Part shown: positions 33,703 through 42,717 of the stretch, in pieces | How positions within the stretch are numbered: position 1 is the first letter of the stretch | Layout: every line of letters begins with the position of its first letter | From: Nocardia sp. | GTDB lineage: Bacteria; Actinomycetota; Actinomycetes; Mycobacteriales; Mycobacteriaceae | Assembly (NCBI RefSeq): GCF_025465275.1 | Contig: NZ_JAODNK010000211.1 | Coordinates: 1 to 50,174 of the forward strand | DNA length: 50,174 bases | Direction: 5' to 3' | Made by a program: the position numbers and the translations under genes | Notes under the pieces: model-generated | Database searches by the model: none | The model's input: only the letters and a program-made list of their open reading frames with translations | What the model was told of the DNA's origin: nothing

Positions 33703-35529
33703 ATGCCTGACGGGATTGATATCAACCCCGAGGAACTGTTATTGCTTGCGCAGCAACACAAGAAAATCGCAGGCGATGTCGCGGAATGGTCGAAACCACC
33801 GCAGGAGTGGCTGGACAACTTTTTGTCATCCTATGGCACGATCGCGAAGCCGGTGCATGACGCCCTCCTGGGCTACTACGATGCACGGCGGCAGGCTGGT
33901 GACGCGCTGCGTCAACACCATCTCGATACTCACGACTCGTTGCACAAAGCTGCGGCCGCATATCAGCAGACCGATCACGACGGTGCGAGGGTTCTGAACA
34001 ATGCCGGCAATACAATCCAAAATTCGGGCGCGGCGTCCGGTGGGTTGCCGTCAGAACCGACTTCGCGCCACACGAACCCTACGGCGGCGCCACAGCACCC
34101 CCCATTGGTCGTTTCAGGCGGCGGACCCGGCGGTGGATCGGGCGGCGGACCCGGAAGTGGATCGGGCGGCGGACCCGGGGGTGGGCCCACCGGGCCGACC
34201 GCACCGGGCGGAGGACCGGATACTTCTGCTATCCCCAGATCGCCTGATTCACACAATGATTCGGGTGCCATGTTCGTGCCCCCACCTGCTGCCCCGGACC
34301 TAGGAACCGCAACCAGCATCGGGATCGTTCCACCTGCGGGAGCCGGACAGATTCCCGCGAGCGGACCCACGTCGCCTGAGGACAGCGCGCCAATGTCGGA
34401 AAATGCACCGTTGCCATTTGCCGCGGCTGTCGCCGCGGCTGCCGAGAAGGCCGCGCCGCCGGCCTATGTCGTCGGCGGCGAGGTGAACGGTGATCTGGTG
34501 CTCGTTCGCACACTATTGGCAAGTGCGCTCGCGGCTGCGGATTCACCGATCGGGATGGCGTGGGCGGTCTGCACCATGCGTGGCCCGGACGGCGCGGGAG
34601 TCTTCATTACGTCGAATGAAGGCCGGGGGTGGCTGCCGGCCGGGCTGTTCCTGCCGCGCCAGGTATCGACGCCGTGGCTGTGGGATGACCTGCTCGGTGT
34701 GGGGGAGGCAGGAACACCCTGGGAGGGTATCTCCGACCCGGCCCGCATCTTGGCCGAGTTCGGAGTGGCCTGGGGACCAAAAGCCAATGCGAAGCTGACT
34801 GCCTTGGTGTCGTCGGGTCCCATCGATCCCAGTCTACGAGCGGCACTGCCGGAGGTAGCGATGGAAGGGCTGGTAGAACCGTCTTTCGACGTCGATCTGC
34901 GGGTACACACACCCGGGACCGTCGACCGGCTGGGGCTCGCTGGATCGAATGCGGAGTTGGAATCCCTTGCGGCAACTGAAGACACGGCAGTTCAATCCCG
35001 TTGTTCGGAGTTGGCCGCCGACGCGCACGCACAATTGGCACGATCGGTGCCGGCGTCAGCGGAAGTGGCAGCCGCTCGCGTGCTGCGTGAGCGGGTCTTG
35101 GCGATTTTGCAGGCGGGTCAAACGGTTCCGGGGGACATGTGGGAACAACTACGAGACGCGGATGGTCTACTCGCCGCTGCGATGATCGCTCTTCGCGTCG
35201 ACGTGGGCCGGGTCGAACTCGGCGTAGTCCGCACGAATGACGAGGCGGCGAGATTGCGAGGACTGGTCTTCGAACGACGCTGCAACGAACTGGTTCTGGC
35301 ACTGGAGGAAGAATCGACGCGCCAGAGTTTGCGCGATGCGGTTTATGCCTACGACCAGGTGACAGGACACCCGGCGTTCGTGGCTGCACCGCCGAGCGTT
35401 TCCGCCGCCGCGGCGCCGCCGCCAGTCTCTGGTGTCCGCGCGGTGTCTGCGCCGCTCGGTGCGATGCCCGCCGACGGGGTGCAGAAGGCCATCTCACCGA
35501 ATGAGGACCCAGGCACCGTGTCACGGTGA
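33703..35529 (+). CDS. EspC-like ESX substrate with large C-terminal domain (copy 2)
   Basis: A 608-residue paralogue of the gene at 28622, with the same plan. Residues 1-100 form an EspC-type hairpin with EWLDNF and the export signal YQQTD (Tyr87-Asp91). A Gly/Pro-rich linker is longer in GGGPGGGSGGGPGSGSGGG repeats. The C-terminal domain carries GMAWAVCTMRG, SNEGRGWLPAGLFLP and TPWLWDDLLG. The two copies are almost identical in these motifs and differ most in the linkers. GGAAAGGA precedes the ATG. Both copies being kept intact suggests different clients or roles, or recent duplication. Confidence 0.75.
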   Translation: MPDGIDINPEELLLLAQQHKKIAGDVAEWSKPPQEWLDNFLSSYGTIAKPVHDALLGYYDARRQAGDALRQHHLDTHDSLHKAAAAYQQTDHDGARVLNNAGNTIQNSGAASGGLPSEPTSRHTNPTAAPQHPPLVVSGGGPGGGSGGGPGSGSGGGPGGGPTGPTAPGGGPDTSAIPRSPDSHNDSGAMFVPPPAAPDLGTATSIGIVPPAGAGQIPASGPTSPEDSAPMSENAPLPFAAAVAAAAEKAAPPAYVVGGEVNGDLVLVRTLLASALAAADSPIGMAWAVCTMRGPDGAGVFITSNEGRGWLPAGLFLPRQVSTPWLWDDLLGVGEAGTPWEGISDPARILAEFGVAWGPKANAKLTALVSSGPIDPSLRAALPEVAMEGLVEPSFDVDLRVHTPGTVDRLGLAGSNAELESLAATEDTAVQSRCSELAADAHAQLARSVPASAEVAAARVLRERVLAILQAGQTVPGDMWEQLRDADGLLAAAMIALRVDVGRVELGVVRTNDEAARLRGLVFERRCNELVLALEEESTRQSLRDAVYAYDQVTGHPAFVAAPPSVSAAAAPPPVSGVRAVSAPLGAMPADGVQKAISPNEDPGTVSR

Positions 35530-35571
35530 AAGAGTGAGGAATCCGATCATGCCATCGAGGCAAGTACGTGA

Positions 35572-37701
35572 GTGGCGGAGATGAATTCGCCGGATCCGAT
35601 GCCATGGCCCCCCGTTGATCCGGAGCCCGTTCCGTTCTTCGGTTCGCACGCGCAGACGCATCCAGCTTCCGGCGCTTCGGTCTTGCAACCAGGTCAATCG
35701 CTCGCCGCCGGGCAGTGGCTGAAAAATGGTGACTACAGATTGACCTACTACCCATCGGGGCAGTTGGTGTTATCGAGCAACGATCGGGGGGTCCTGCAAA
35801 CGTGGACACCGACACTGGCATCCGAGAAAGACTTCGCCGCTCTTGGCCGTAACGCCAGCGAACTGCGCGTCGATCCCGCGGGCCGGCTCTATATCGCCGG
35901 CAGGGACGGCAGCATTCTGGGCACAATGGATGGCAGCAACATCGCTACGATTCTGACCGATTTCTACCCGGCATTAAAAGACCCGATAGACGCGGACGGA
36001 AGCTCGCCGCCGACGACGACGCCAGGTATAACGCTCATGCAAGACGGTCACGTCCTTGTCGACCCCAGCGAAAGTTATGCCGGTTCATATCTCAATGATC
36101 CTTCGAAGTACCCAGAATCCACGGACTTTTACCTCGTTGCCCCGCTGGGGGCAAGCCAGAATCTGCGGTTCATCATCCACTCAGCGGAGGCCGTGGGCGC
36201 CAAAATGATCCATCCGCTGAGGATGAAGGACCCCGAGGCTCCTCCAGTCAATCCAGACACGCCGGCTACCAATCCCGTAGAAATGTTGACGGCGGCGGGG
36301 ATGTTCAATCCGGACGACCATTCGGTGATGCTGAATAGCTACAAGGATAGTGAACCGTCAATAAAGGCTGTAGTCCTCCAGATTCAACATAACAACAAAT
36401 TGGTAGCTATTACTGCGAAAAACGTTGGAGACGATATAGGGAAAACGGTGGGGTTAATTGATCTCCAGAGATCACTCCTTAACATAGTCCTGACGGTTTC
36501 TCAATTGACAAGTGTTCATCCGAAATATCAATCCGTAGGGAACACAGGAAACGAAACATGGGACAATCTGCTTCCGCCCGCTGTCGAGACCAACTTGATC
36601 GAGGGCGTTGGCAAGCTTCTGGTGGACACCGAGAGCAAAGTCAATGCACTCATGGCGAGGATTCATGCCGCGGCACAAGCTACGCCTCCTACGCCGCCGA
36701 CTCCTCCTACGCCGCCGTCGCCTCCTACGCCTCCTACGCCGCCGTCGCCTCCTACGCCGCCGTCGCCTCCTACGCCGCCGACGCCTCCTACGCCGACGCC
36801 TCCTACGCCGCCCGCCGACGGGAGCCCTGTTTTCCAACCCGGTGATCTCGGGCTTAGTCCCGATAGTTCCGGTGCAAGTCCAGTAACCGCGAGCGACATC
36901 GCATCGGTGTTCCAATCGCTTGCGGACAAAATTAGCGCCACGCCCTCGAACGGAGCGGCTACCAGTGGTGGCACAAGCGCAGCGAATACCGGCTCGAGTG
37001 GTACGACTGCAAGCAACAGTGGAGCGTCGGGGGATTCAGGAATTTCGCAGATTCTTATGATGGGGGCGATGATCCTGCCGCAGATCGTCTCGGGATTGAC
37101 GAAGGCTCTCGAACAGCCGTCGAACGAAAATGGCAACCCGAACAAGCCCGATAATCGTAACGACAATGCACAGCAACCCGACCCAGGGGCGCAGCAGGCC
37201 GGCACGCCTACTCAGCCCGATGCACCCAACGCCGTGTCGGCCGACAACCCGACGCCTCAACCGGCCACTGGGTCCAAGCCAGGAGTCGACATGTCCTACC
37301 AGGACGGTGCGGTCAAACGAACGCAACGCGTTTCGCTGGCTGTTAACCAAGCTTGTCAAAAGGAATGGAACGACTCGAACGGATCGAATGCCGTGGACGC
37401 CTACAGAGGCACGGCCGGTGCAGAATCGCCCGGCAGTAAGCCATGGACCTGGATCGGCCAAGACCAACTTCATACCGGTGACGTGGTTCAGTGGGCGAAG
37501 GGCTCAGCGTTGGTGATCTGTGACGACACCGGTGTACGGATCATCTACCAGGGAAATCTGCTTCCGCTGGACCCGAACAACCCGCCCAATGGCTCCTACG
37601 GCGCATTCCAGGGCTACCGCCATCCCACCGGCGCCGACCTCACCGACAACACCCTGGTGTCGCCACCGCCACCGAACTCCGCTGCGTCCGTTGTGGCCTG
37701 A
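35572..37701 (+). CDS. large lectin-like, proline-repeat ESX-locus protein
   Basis: A 709-residue protein (GTG 35572; ATG 35581 is an equal candidate). Residues about 35-125 resemble a bulb-type lectin repeat (LQPGQSLAAGQWLKNGDYRL, YPSGQLVLSS), but the sugar-binding QxDxNxVxY pattern is not kept. Residues about 150-365 are of unknown fold. Residues 371-414 are a (T/S)PP repeat, a rigid spacer. A Ser/Gly/Asn-rich part leads to the C-terminal domain shared with the gene at 26735 (QLHTGDVVQWAKGSALVI, GNLLPL, GSYGAFQGYRHP). It could bind the cell surface or polysaccharide after export; this is inference. Confidence 0.65.
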   Translation: MAEMNSPDPMPWPPVDPEPVPFFGSHAQTHPASGASVLQPGQSLAAGQWLKNGDYRLTYYPSGQLVLSSNDRGVLQTWTPTLASEKDFAALGRNASELRVDPAGRLYIAGRDGSILGTMDGSNIATILTDFYPALKDPIDADGSSPPTTTPGITLMQDGHVLVDPSESYAGSYLNDPSKYPESTDFYLVAPLGASQNLRFIIHSAEAVGAKMIHPLRMKDPEAPPVNPDTPATNPVEMLTAAGMFNPDDHSVMLNSYKDSEPSIKAVVLQIQHNNKLVAITAKNVGDDIGKTVGLIDLQRSLLNIVLTVSQLTSVHPKYQSVGNTGNETWDNLLPPAVETNLIEGVGKLLVDTESKVNALMARIHAAAQATPPTPPTPPTPPSPPTPPTPPSPPTPPSPPTPPTPPTPTPPTPPADGSPVFQPGDLGLSPDSSGASPVTASDIASVFQSLADKISATPSNGAATSGGTSAANTGSSGTTASNSGASGDSGISQILMMGAMILPQIVSGLTKALEQPSNENGNPNKPDNRNDNAQQPDPGAQQAGTPTQPDAPNAVSADNPTPQPATGSKPGVDMSYQDGAVKRTQRVSLAVNQACQKEWNDSNGSNAVDAYRGTAGAESPGSKPWTWIGQDQLHTGDVVQWAKGSALVICDDTGVRIIYQGNLLPLDPNNPPNGSYGAFQGYRHPTGADLTDNTLVSPPPPNSAASVVA
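36682..36813 (+). repeat. nine-base tandem repeat encoding (T/S)PP
   Basis: Forty-four codons of near-perfect ACG/TCG-CCG/CCT-CCG/CCT triplets encode TPP or SPP units, with one unit lacking a proline. The repeat creates a spurious arginine-rich frame on the other strand. Copy number is likely to vary by slippage. Confidence 0.9.
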
Positions 37702-38109
37702 TCAGCGTCTGCTGGCATTCGGCGGTGGCCTGGCTCTGACTGAGGGCTTCGTACACGATCGGTTGCAGCGGGTCGTCGACATTCGATGGCAGCATGGGTA
37801 CTCCACGTTCCAATAGGTCCACCGCGGTTCGAATTTAACTTTGCGCCAGCCCGATGCAAATCTTCAGAGCGGGAGATGCACCCGGCGGTACGGTCAATGG
37901 TTCCCCGGCATTGCTGTCGTTACCGGCAGCGGAATCACTGACCATTACTGCCGCCCTCTGGCTCTCGTACCCGATCTTCTAATCTTCCCCGGACTGGGAA
38001 GTGTACGGTTCAGCCGCTTTGCCGTTGCGGCATAGTCGATGTGTTTCGGAGTAATAGAACGCAGTTGGATGAATGGCACGCGTGGTGAACTAATGATGGG
38101 GTCGATCGG
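37702..38109. other. intergenic region carrying copy H of the palindromic element
   Basis: No gene is supported. The region contains the palindrome at 37985-38000 and no clear terminator hairpin after the upstream gene. Confidence 0.5.
37985..38000 (+). promoter_or_regulatory. palindromic element, copy H
   Basis: TTCCCC-GGAC-TGGGAA, one base from a perfect inverted repeat. TACGGT shortly after could be a -10. It lies 109 bases before the third NlpC/P60 gene. Confidence 0.55.
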
Positions 38110-39033
38110 ATGTCATCGATTGTGACGGACAATTTGCGGGGTGTGCTCGTGGCTCTTCTCGGACTATATGGGGAAGGGTTGCCCGATGCCGTCCACACCC
38201 CGGCCACGGTCCCTACGGTCGCCGATACTCTCCCCGGCCTCAGCGGGTTCGCCACGAATGGCTACGGTGACGCACGCTCCATGCAGGCATCGATCGCCGA
38301 ATCACATTCGGGCAGAGATGTTCTCGTGCACGGGGTCGTAGCCGAGGCCGGTGGAGGGGTGCTGGCCGGCCGCAAGCTCATGGCCGATCAACTCGCCGAT
38401 TTTCAAACGCGTGCGCAGGCTATCGGCGCGATCGCTGATACCCGATTCAGCGGGCGTGCTCTGTTGGATGCGGCCCGGAATGCGATCTCGAACGCGACCA
38501 GGCAGGTCGATGCGGACACGATGGCATCGAGGCAGCGAGCGGCGCAGATCGTGCCCGTAGCCCAGGTGCGACAGTCGATCCGACCGATCGCACACGTCGC
38601 CTCCCCCCGTAGAAGCCAGTCGCGTCGCCGATTTCGAATGCCGTCGGACGGAACTGCGGGCGGTCAGGCTGTTCAGGCTGCGAGCTCATGGCTCGGTAGC
38701 CCCTATGTCTGGGGTGGCGGCGGAGCGCACGGTCCGAGCGGTGGTGGCTTCGACTGCTCCGGACTCACTCAGTACGCGGTCGCTCAAGCATCAGATGGCC
38801 GTGTAGTACTTCCTCGCACTACCTACGATCAACTCCACAGCGGCATCCGGGTGCCGATACAAGACGTACGTCCCGGGGATCTGGTGTTCCCGGCCGGTTC
38901 ATTCAGTGCCCGGGGGCCTGAGCATGTCCAGCTCGCCGCCGGCCATGGCATGGTCATCGAGTCGCCGCATTCTGGTGCGACCGTGCGGTGGACGCCTATG
39001 CCTGCCAAAGCAGTTGTGGTGCGGGTGTTGTGA
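38110..39033 (+). CDS. NlpC/P60 peptidoglycan endopeptidase
   Basis: A 307-residue protein. Residues about 55-150 form a helical DUF4226-like domain. RRSQSRRRFR links it to the NlpC/P60 domain (about 185-307). Cys216 (FDCSGLT) and His272 (EHVQLAAG) are in place, so it should be an active wall hydrolase. It is a second complete wall enzyme in addition to the one in the conjugation operon, standing as a single transcription unit between copy H of the palindrome and a strong terminator. It may open the wall for the ESX machine or the channel. Confidence 0.85.
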   Translation: MSSIVTDNLRGVLVALLGLYGEGLPDAVHTPATVPTVADTLPGLSGFATNGYGDARSMQASIAESHSGRDVLVHGVVAEAGGGVLAGRKLMADQLADFQTRAQAIGAIADTRFSGRALLDAARNAISNATRQVDADTMASRQRAAQIVPVAQVRQSIRPIAHVASPRRSQSRRRFRMPSDGTAGGQAVQAASSWLGSPYVWGGGGAHGPSGGGFDCSGLTQYAVAQASDGRVVLPRTTYDQLHSGIRVPIQDVRPGDLVFPAGSFSARGPEHVQLAAGHGMVIESPHSGATVRWTPMPAKAVVVRVL

Positions 39034-39059
39034 GCGCTCGAGGTTGTTCTCGTTGCATC

Positions 39060-39099
39060 GAAAAGTGACCGGTGCATGGCACAGCACCGGCCACTTTTC
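39060..39099. terminator. bidirectional-type terminator hairpin
   Basis: GAAAAGTGACCGGTGC pairs with GCACCGGCCACTTTTC with one mismatch, around an 8-base loop, 27 bases after the NlpC/P60 stop. The right arm ends in CTTTTC and the left arm begins with GAAAAG, so it can act on both strands. Confidence 0.8.
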
Positions 39100-39321
39100 A
39101 CGGAACCACGCAGAGTGACCGCGGTGACCACTGATGATCGCAGCTCGCTAGATGCGGCAGCGGGTACCGCTTACCTCGGTGACCGCCGCCAGTGGGGTTG
39201 GGCTGTCGGGATGAGGAGACCGGCGACCCGTATGTAACGTAACGCTAGATAGCGGCTCTTTCAAGAGAGGCTCGACAATTGGCGGCAAATTGGAGGTGTC
39301 TTCTTGCGGACAGCAATCGGT

Positions 39322-39337
39322 TCCCCAATGATGGGAA
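39322..39337 (+). promoter_or_regulatory. palindromic element, copy F
   Basis: TCCCCA-ATGA-TGGGAA, one base from a perfect inverted repeat, 73 bases before the chosen eccA start. It lies downstream of any ATG in that frame, which supports the internal TTG start. Confidence 0.6.
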
Positions 39338-39410
39338 CACCGTTGTGTCAGTGACCTGCTGCCGCTGTCTATCGTTCCGTCAGGCGAGATCGGCGGAAGG
39401 AAAGCCCGAG

Positions 39411-41165
39411 TTGTCAGCGGCCGAGGACGCGTTCTATACCGGGGTGCAAAGTCTCGGATTGATCGTTGGAGGAGTACGGAACGAGCGGCATGCGCTGGCG
39501 GGGTTTCGTGCGGCGACCGATCTGGATCCTGATATGTGCGATGCGTGGTTGGGCCGGGCGATGGCGGGTGAGGTCACCGGCGAGGTGATCTACGGGGCCT
39601 ATCGGTCGATGCACAACCTGTATCGAGACCAGCAGCGTGCCGGACTGGTCGACCGGTCCCTGTGGTCTCAGGCCGAGATCGGCATCTACGGGTTGCGGGT
39701 CACCATGGCCGATCGCGACCAGATCGCCGTGGCCCAGGCATGTCAGTATGCCGACGGCGGCGAATGGCAGGAGGCTGTCGCGGTTCTCGATCAGATACCG
39801 CGCGATGATGTAGCCGAGTTCGTTCGGATGTCGTTGTTCTTCCGGACCAAGCGATGGTTCGAGGTGCTCGCCGCTCGCGGCGCGAAGCCGGTGCTCGCCG
39901 ACGGACTGCTCGACATCGCCGCCGAATTGATGGCGGCTCGTTCGTTGGCGCACCTGGGGCGCTTCGACGAAGCTCTGCCGACTACGCGGCGGATCGTCGA
40001 TGACTCGTCGTCAGGGAATCTCTCCTATATCTGGGCCGATGCGCACTTCTTGCTCGGAATGCTGTTGCGGCACACCGGGGATCAGGAGGGGGCGGACCGG
40101 ATCTTGACGGGCTTGCAGGGCTCGGCGTTGTGGTCGCAGCGCGAGGAATGGCAGAGTGCGGTTCGAGACCGGACGTATCGGCTCGAAATCACTACTGCCG
40201 CGATCCTCGCCTCACGCACCGACCAATGGAACCCCGGATCCGGCGACGATCCGACGGAGGCCGCCGCGTCGGCCGCCCGCGTCGGCCGCGAGTCACTCCT
40301 CGCGGAGGCATCCGAGTTGCTTCGATCGCAGATCGGCATGGAGTCGGTCAAGGAGCAGATCGATCGCCTGAAATCGGGCGTACTCATGGATCAGGTACGG
40401 GCCCAGCGTGGGCTGGCAGTGGATTCGCGTTCACACCATCTCATCTTCTCGGGACCACCGGGCACGGGCAAGACCACCATTGCCCGGGTGATCGCCAAGA
40501 TCTTCGCGGGACTCGGTGTCGTGGAGAATGCCGAGGTCGTCGAGGTGTCTCGCACCGACCTGGTGGGCACTCACCTGGGTCACACCGCGCCGAAGACCAA
40601 TGCGCTGATCGACAGCGCGTTGGGCGGGGTCCTGTTCATCGATGAGGCCTACACCTTGATTCAGGAGGGCTTGGGGGGCGGGGATGCCTTCGGTAAGGAA
40701 GCAGTCGACACCCTGTTGGCGCGCATGGAGAACGACCGCCACAAGTTGGTGGTCATCATCGCGGGCTACGAGGATCAGATCGATCGCTTCCTGACTTCGA
40801 ACGACGGGCTGGCGTCCAGGTTCACCAAACGGGTCCGGTTCTCCAGCTACAACGCCGACGAACTGGTGCAGATCGCCGATCATATTGCCGGCAAGAAGGA
40901 TTCGATCCTTTCCGAATCGGCCATCGAGGTGCTCCGCGCCCGCTGCGCCGAGTTACTAGAGCAGTCCCGTGATGGTCGTCGGCTGATCGATCTGGTCGGC
41001 AACGGACGGTTCGTGCGTAACGTGATCGAGGCCGCAGAGGCAGAACGCGATTACAGATTCACCCGAGAAGACGCCGACCTCACACAGTTGACAGATGAAG
41101 AGCTGATGACCCTCTCCGCGGCAGATCTGACTGCCGCGTTGGCGGGCCTGACGCCGATGGCGTAA
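39411..41165 (+). CDS. eccA: EccA, AAA+ ATPase of the ESX type VII system
   Basis: A 584-residue protein from the TTG at 39411, preceded by GGAAGGAAAG; this gives the normal EccA length and keeps the palindromic element outside the gene. Residues 1-270 form the TPR-like N-terminal domain that contacts substrates. The CbxX/CfqX-type AAA+ domain carries Walker A at 348-355 (GPPGTGKT) and Walker B with Asp411-Glu412 (VLFIDEA). EccA is cytosolic and is thought to release EspG from PE/PPE pairs or to guide substrates. It is followed by eccB after only 4 bases. EccA occurs in PE/PPE-bearing ESX types but not in the ESX-4 type. Confidence 0.9.
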   Translation: MSAAEDAFYTGVQSLGLIVGGVRNERHALAGFRAATDLDPDMCDAWLGRAMAGEVTGEVIYGAYRSMHNLYRDQQRAGLVDRSLWSQAEIGIYGLRVTMADRDQIAVAQACQYADGGEWQEAVAVLDQIPRDDVAEFVRMSLFFRTKRWFEVLAARGAKPVLADGLLDIAAELMAARSLAHLGRFDEALPTTRRIVDDSSSGNLSYIWADAHFLLGMLLRHTGDQEGADRILTGLQGSALWSQREEWQSAVRDRTYRLEITTAAILASRTDQWNPGSGDDPTEAAASAARVGRESLLAEASELLRSQIGMESVKEQIDRLKSGVLMDQVRAQRGLAVDSRSHHLIFSGPPGTGKTTIARVIAKIFAGLGVVENAEVVEVSRTDLVGTHLGHTAPKTNALIDSALGGVLFIDEAYTLIQEGLGGGDAFGKEAVDTLLARMENDRHKLVVIIAGYEDQIDRFLTSNDGLASRFTKRVRFSSYNADELVQIADHIAGKKDSILSESAIEVLRARCAELLEQSRDGRRLIDLVGNGRFVRNVIEAAEAERDYRFTREDADLTQLTDEELMTLSAADLTAALAGLTPMA

Positions 41166-41169
41166 TGCT

Positions 41170-42717
41170 GTGGCGCGCTTCCGGGTTGTGACCAAACACC
41201 AGATCTCCGGGTGGCGATTTCTGCTCCGGCGGATCGAGCATGCCGTGGTGCACCGCGATGCCTCGATGATCGACGATCCGCAGCGAGGAAGATCCACTGC
41301 GCTGTCGGTCGGCCTCGCGCTGGCCTGTCTGGTTCTCGCGGGGGCCGCCGTGCTGGCATTCTTCAAGCCGGCCAAGCAGATCGGTGAAACGCGAATCGTC
41401 GCCGAGAAAGACACTGGAGCGCTCTACGTACATCTCGGCGACCGCTTGTATCCGGCGTTGAATCTGACCTCGGCGCGATTGATCGTCGGCTCCCCCGACA
41501 ATCCGGTGCCGGTGTCGAGTGACGAGCTGGCGAAATATCCGCGCGGGCCGCTGGTGGGGATACCCGGGGCGCCCGGAGCGATCGTCGAGTCCGGTGACCG
41601 CAATTCGTCGTGGGCTGTGTGTGACACCGCTCGAACGGGCGCGACCGCCCCGTTGAATCCCCAGACAGGGCTGCCGACCAAGGTCAATCCGGCGGTATCG
41701 ACAACCGTGATCGGGAGCCCACTGACCATCGACGGCGACGCGACGCGACCGCTCGCTGAGGGTGAGGCCCGGCTCCTGCGCGACGACACCGCCACGTGGC
41801 TCGTCTACGCCGAACATGACGGGGGGATCGTCCGTGCCGCAGTCAATCTGGGGGATTCGGCCGTCATCCTCGCGCTGGGTATCGACGCCACCGCACCCGT
41901 TGTCCAAGCCTCCAAGGGCTTGCTCGATGCGATCCCCGAGGCGCCGCCGATTCATGTGCCCGACGTTCCTGATGCCGGATCGGCGATCACTGTGGCATCA
42001 GGGTTGTCCGTCGCGGTCGGCGGGGTGCTCACTGCGACCGCACCCGATCGCGGCGAGTCCTACTATGTGGTATCGAAATCGGGGTTCGTGCAGGTGAGTC
42101 CGTTGCTGGCAGCCATATTCCGCAACGCCGACTCCCACGGAGCGACTTCGGCGACGTCTGTGGAGCCGGACGTGATCGCGGCGAATCTGCGCCCGGGCAA
42201 CTGGCCCGGAACCGCGACCTACCCGACGCGAGGGGTTCGAATCGTGAATCCCGACGCGCTCGGCGTCACCTGTTATACGTGGGCGAGCGGCGGCGAGCAC
42301 CGCGCGCTCACGGGACTCGTGGTCGGCCGGCAACTACCGTTGACCGGCCAGGAGCAGCGCCAGGTCGTGAATCTGGTAACCGCGGCGACCTCGCAGGGAA
42401 ATACTGCCGACTCGGCTTTCGTGGTTCGTAATACCGGCCGGTTCGTTCAGGTCACAGGTACGGACCCGGGTTCTCCGCTGCGGGAGTCGCTGTATTGGAT
42501 CTCCGACAGCGGTGTGCGGTACGGGCTCGATGCGCAACCTCAATCTGGCAGTGACAGCACATTGACCGCATTGGCACTACAAGCGCCGATCACCGCGCCC
42601 TGGAGCATCGTTTCGCTGTTCGCCATAGGTCCGACCCTCTCACAGCGAGAGGCACGTGTCGCGCACGACGGCCTTCCTCCGGACAAGGTTGTCGCGGGGT
42701 TGGGTGGTGGGTCGTGA
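41170..42717 (+). CDS. eccB: EccB, membrane component of the ESX system
   Basis: A 515-residue protein. The N-terminus matches EccB (TKHQISGWRFLLRRIEHAVVHRDASM), followed by one membrane helix (about residues 44-65). The exported part is built from R-repeats around a central domain, with paired cysteines at about residues 152 and 366 (WAVCDTA and VTCYTW). EccB forms part of the inner-membrane complex with EccC, EccD and EccE, and its exported domains form the periplasmic cap. GTG start; the stop overlaps the GTG start of eccC (GTGA), as in other ESX operons. Confidence 0.93.
   Translation: MARFRVVTKHQISGWRFLLRRIEHAVVHRDASMIDDPQRGRSTALSVGLALACLVLAGAAVLAFFKPAKQIGETRIVAEKDTGALYVHLGDRLYPALNLTSARLIVGSPDNPVPVSSDELAKYPRGPLVGIPGAPGAIVESGDRNSSWAVCDTARTGATAPLNPQTGLPTKVNPAVSTTVIGSPLTIDGDATRPLAEGEARLLRDDTATWLVYAEHDGGIVRAAVNLGDSAVILALGIDATAPVVQASKGLLDAIPEAPPIHVPDVPDAGSAITVASGLSVAVGGVLTATAPDRGESYYVVSKSGFVQVSPLLAAIFRNADSHGATSATSVEPDVIAANLRPGNWPGTATYPTRGVRIVNPDALGVTCYTWASGGEHRALTGLVVGRQLPLTGQEQRQVVNLVTAATSQGNTADSAFVVRNTGRFVQVTGTDPGSPLRESLYWISDSGVRYGLDAQPQSGSDSTLTALALQAPITAPWSIVSLFAIGPTLSQREARVAHDGLPPDKVVAGLGGGS

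Larger units (their letters stand above)
39034..39410. other. intergenic region with terminator and copy F of the palindromic element
   Basis: The region separates the NlpC/P60 unit from the eccA operon. It holds a strong hairpin (39060-39099) and the palindrome (39322-39337). The frame of eccA stays open upstream of its chosen start but has no ribosome binding site there. Confidence 0.6.

Noticed and set aside
36472..36915. Arginine-repeat frame on the minus strand
   Set aside because: It is only the complement of the (T/S)PP repeat of the gene on the plus strand.
39279..39410. Upstream extension of eccA
   Set aside because: It contains the palindromic element and has no ribosome binding site. 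The TTG at 39411 has GGAAGGAAAG before it and gives the usual EccA length.
42230..42260. GGGTTCGAATC resembling a tRNA T-arm
   Set aside because: It lies inside eccB, and no acceptor stem or other arms can be formed around it.
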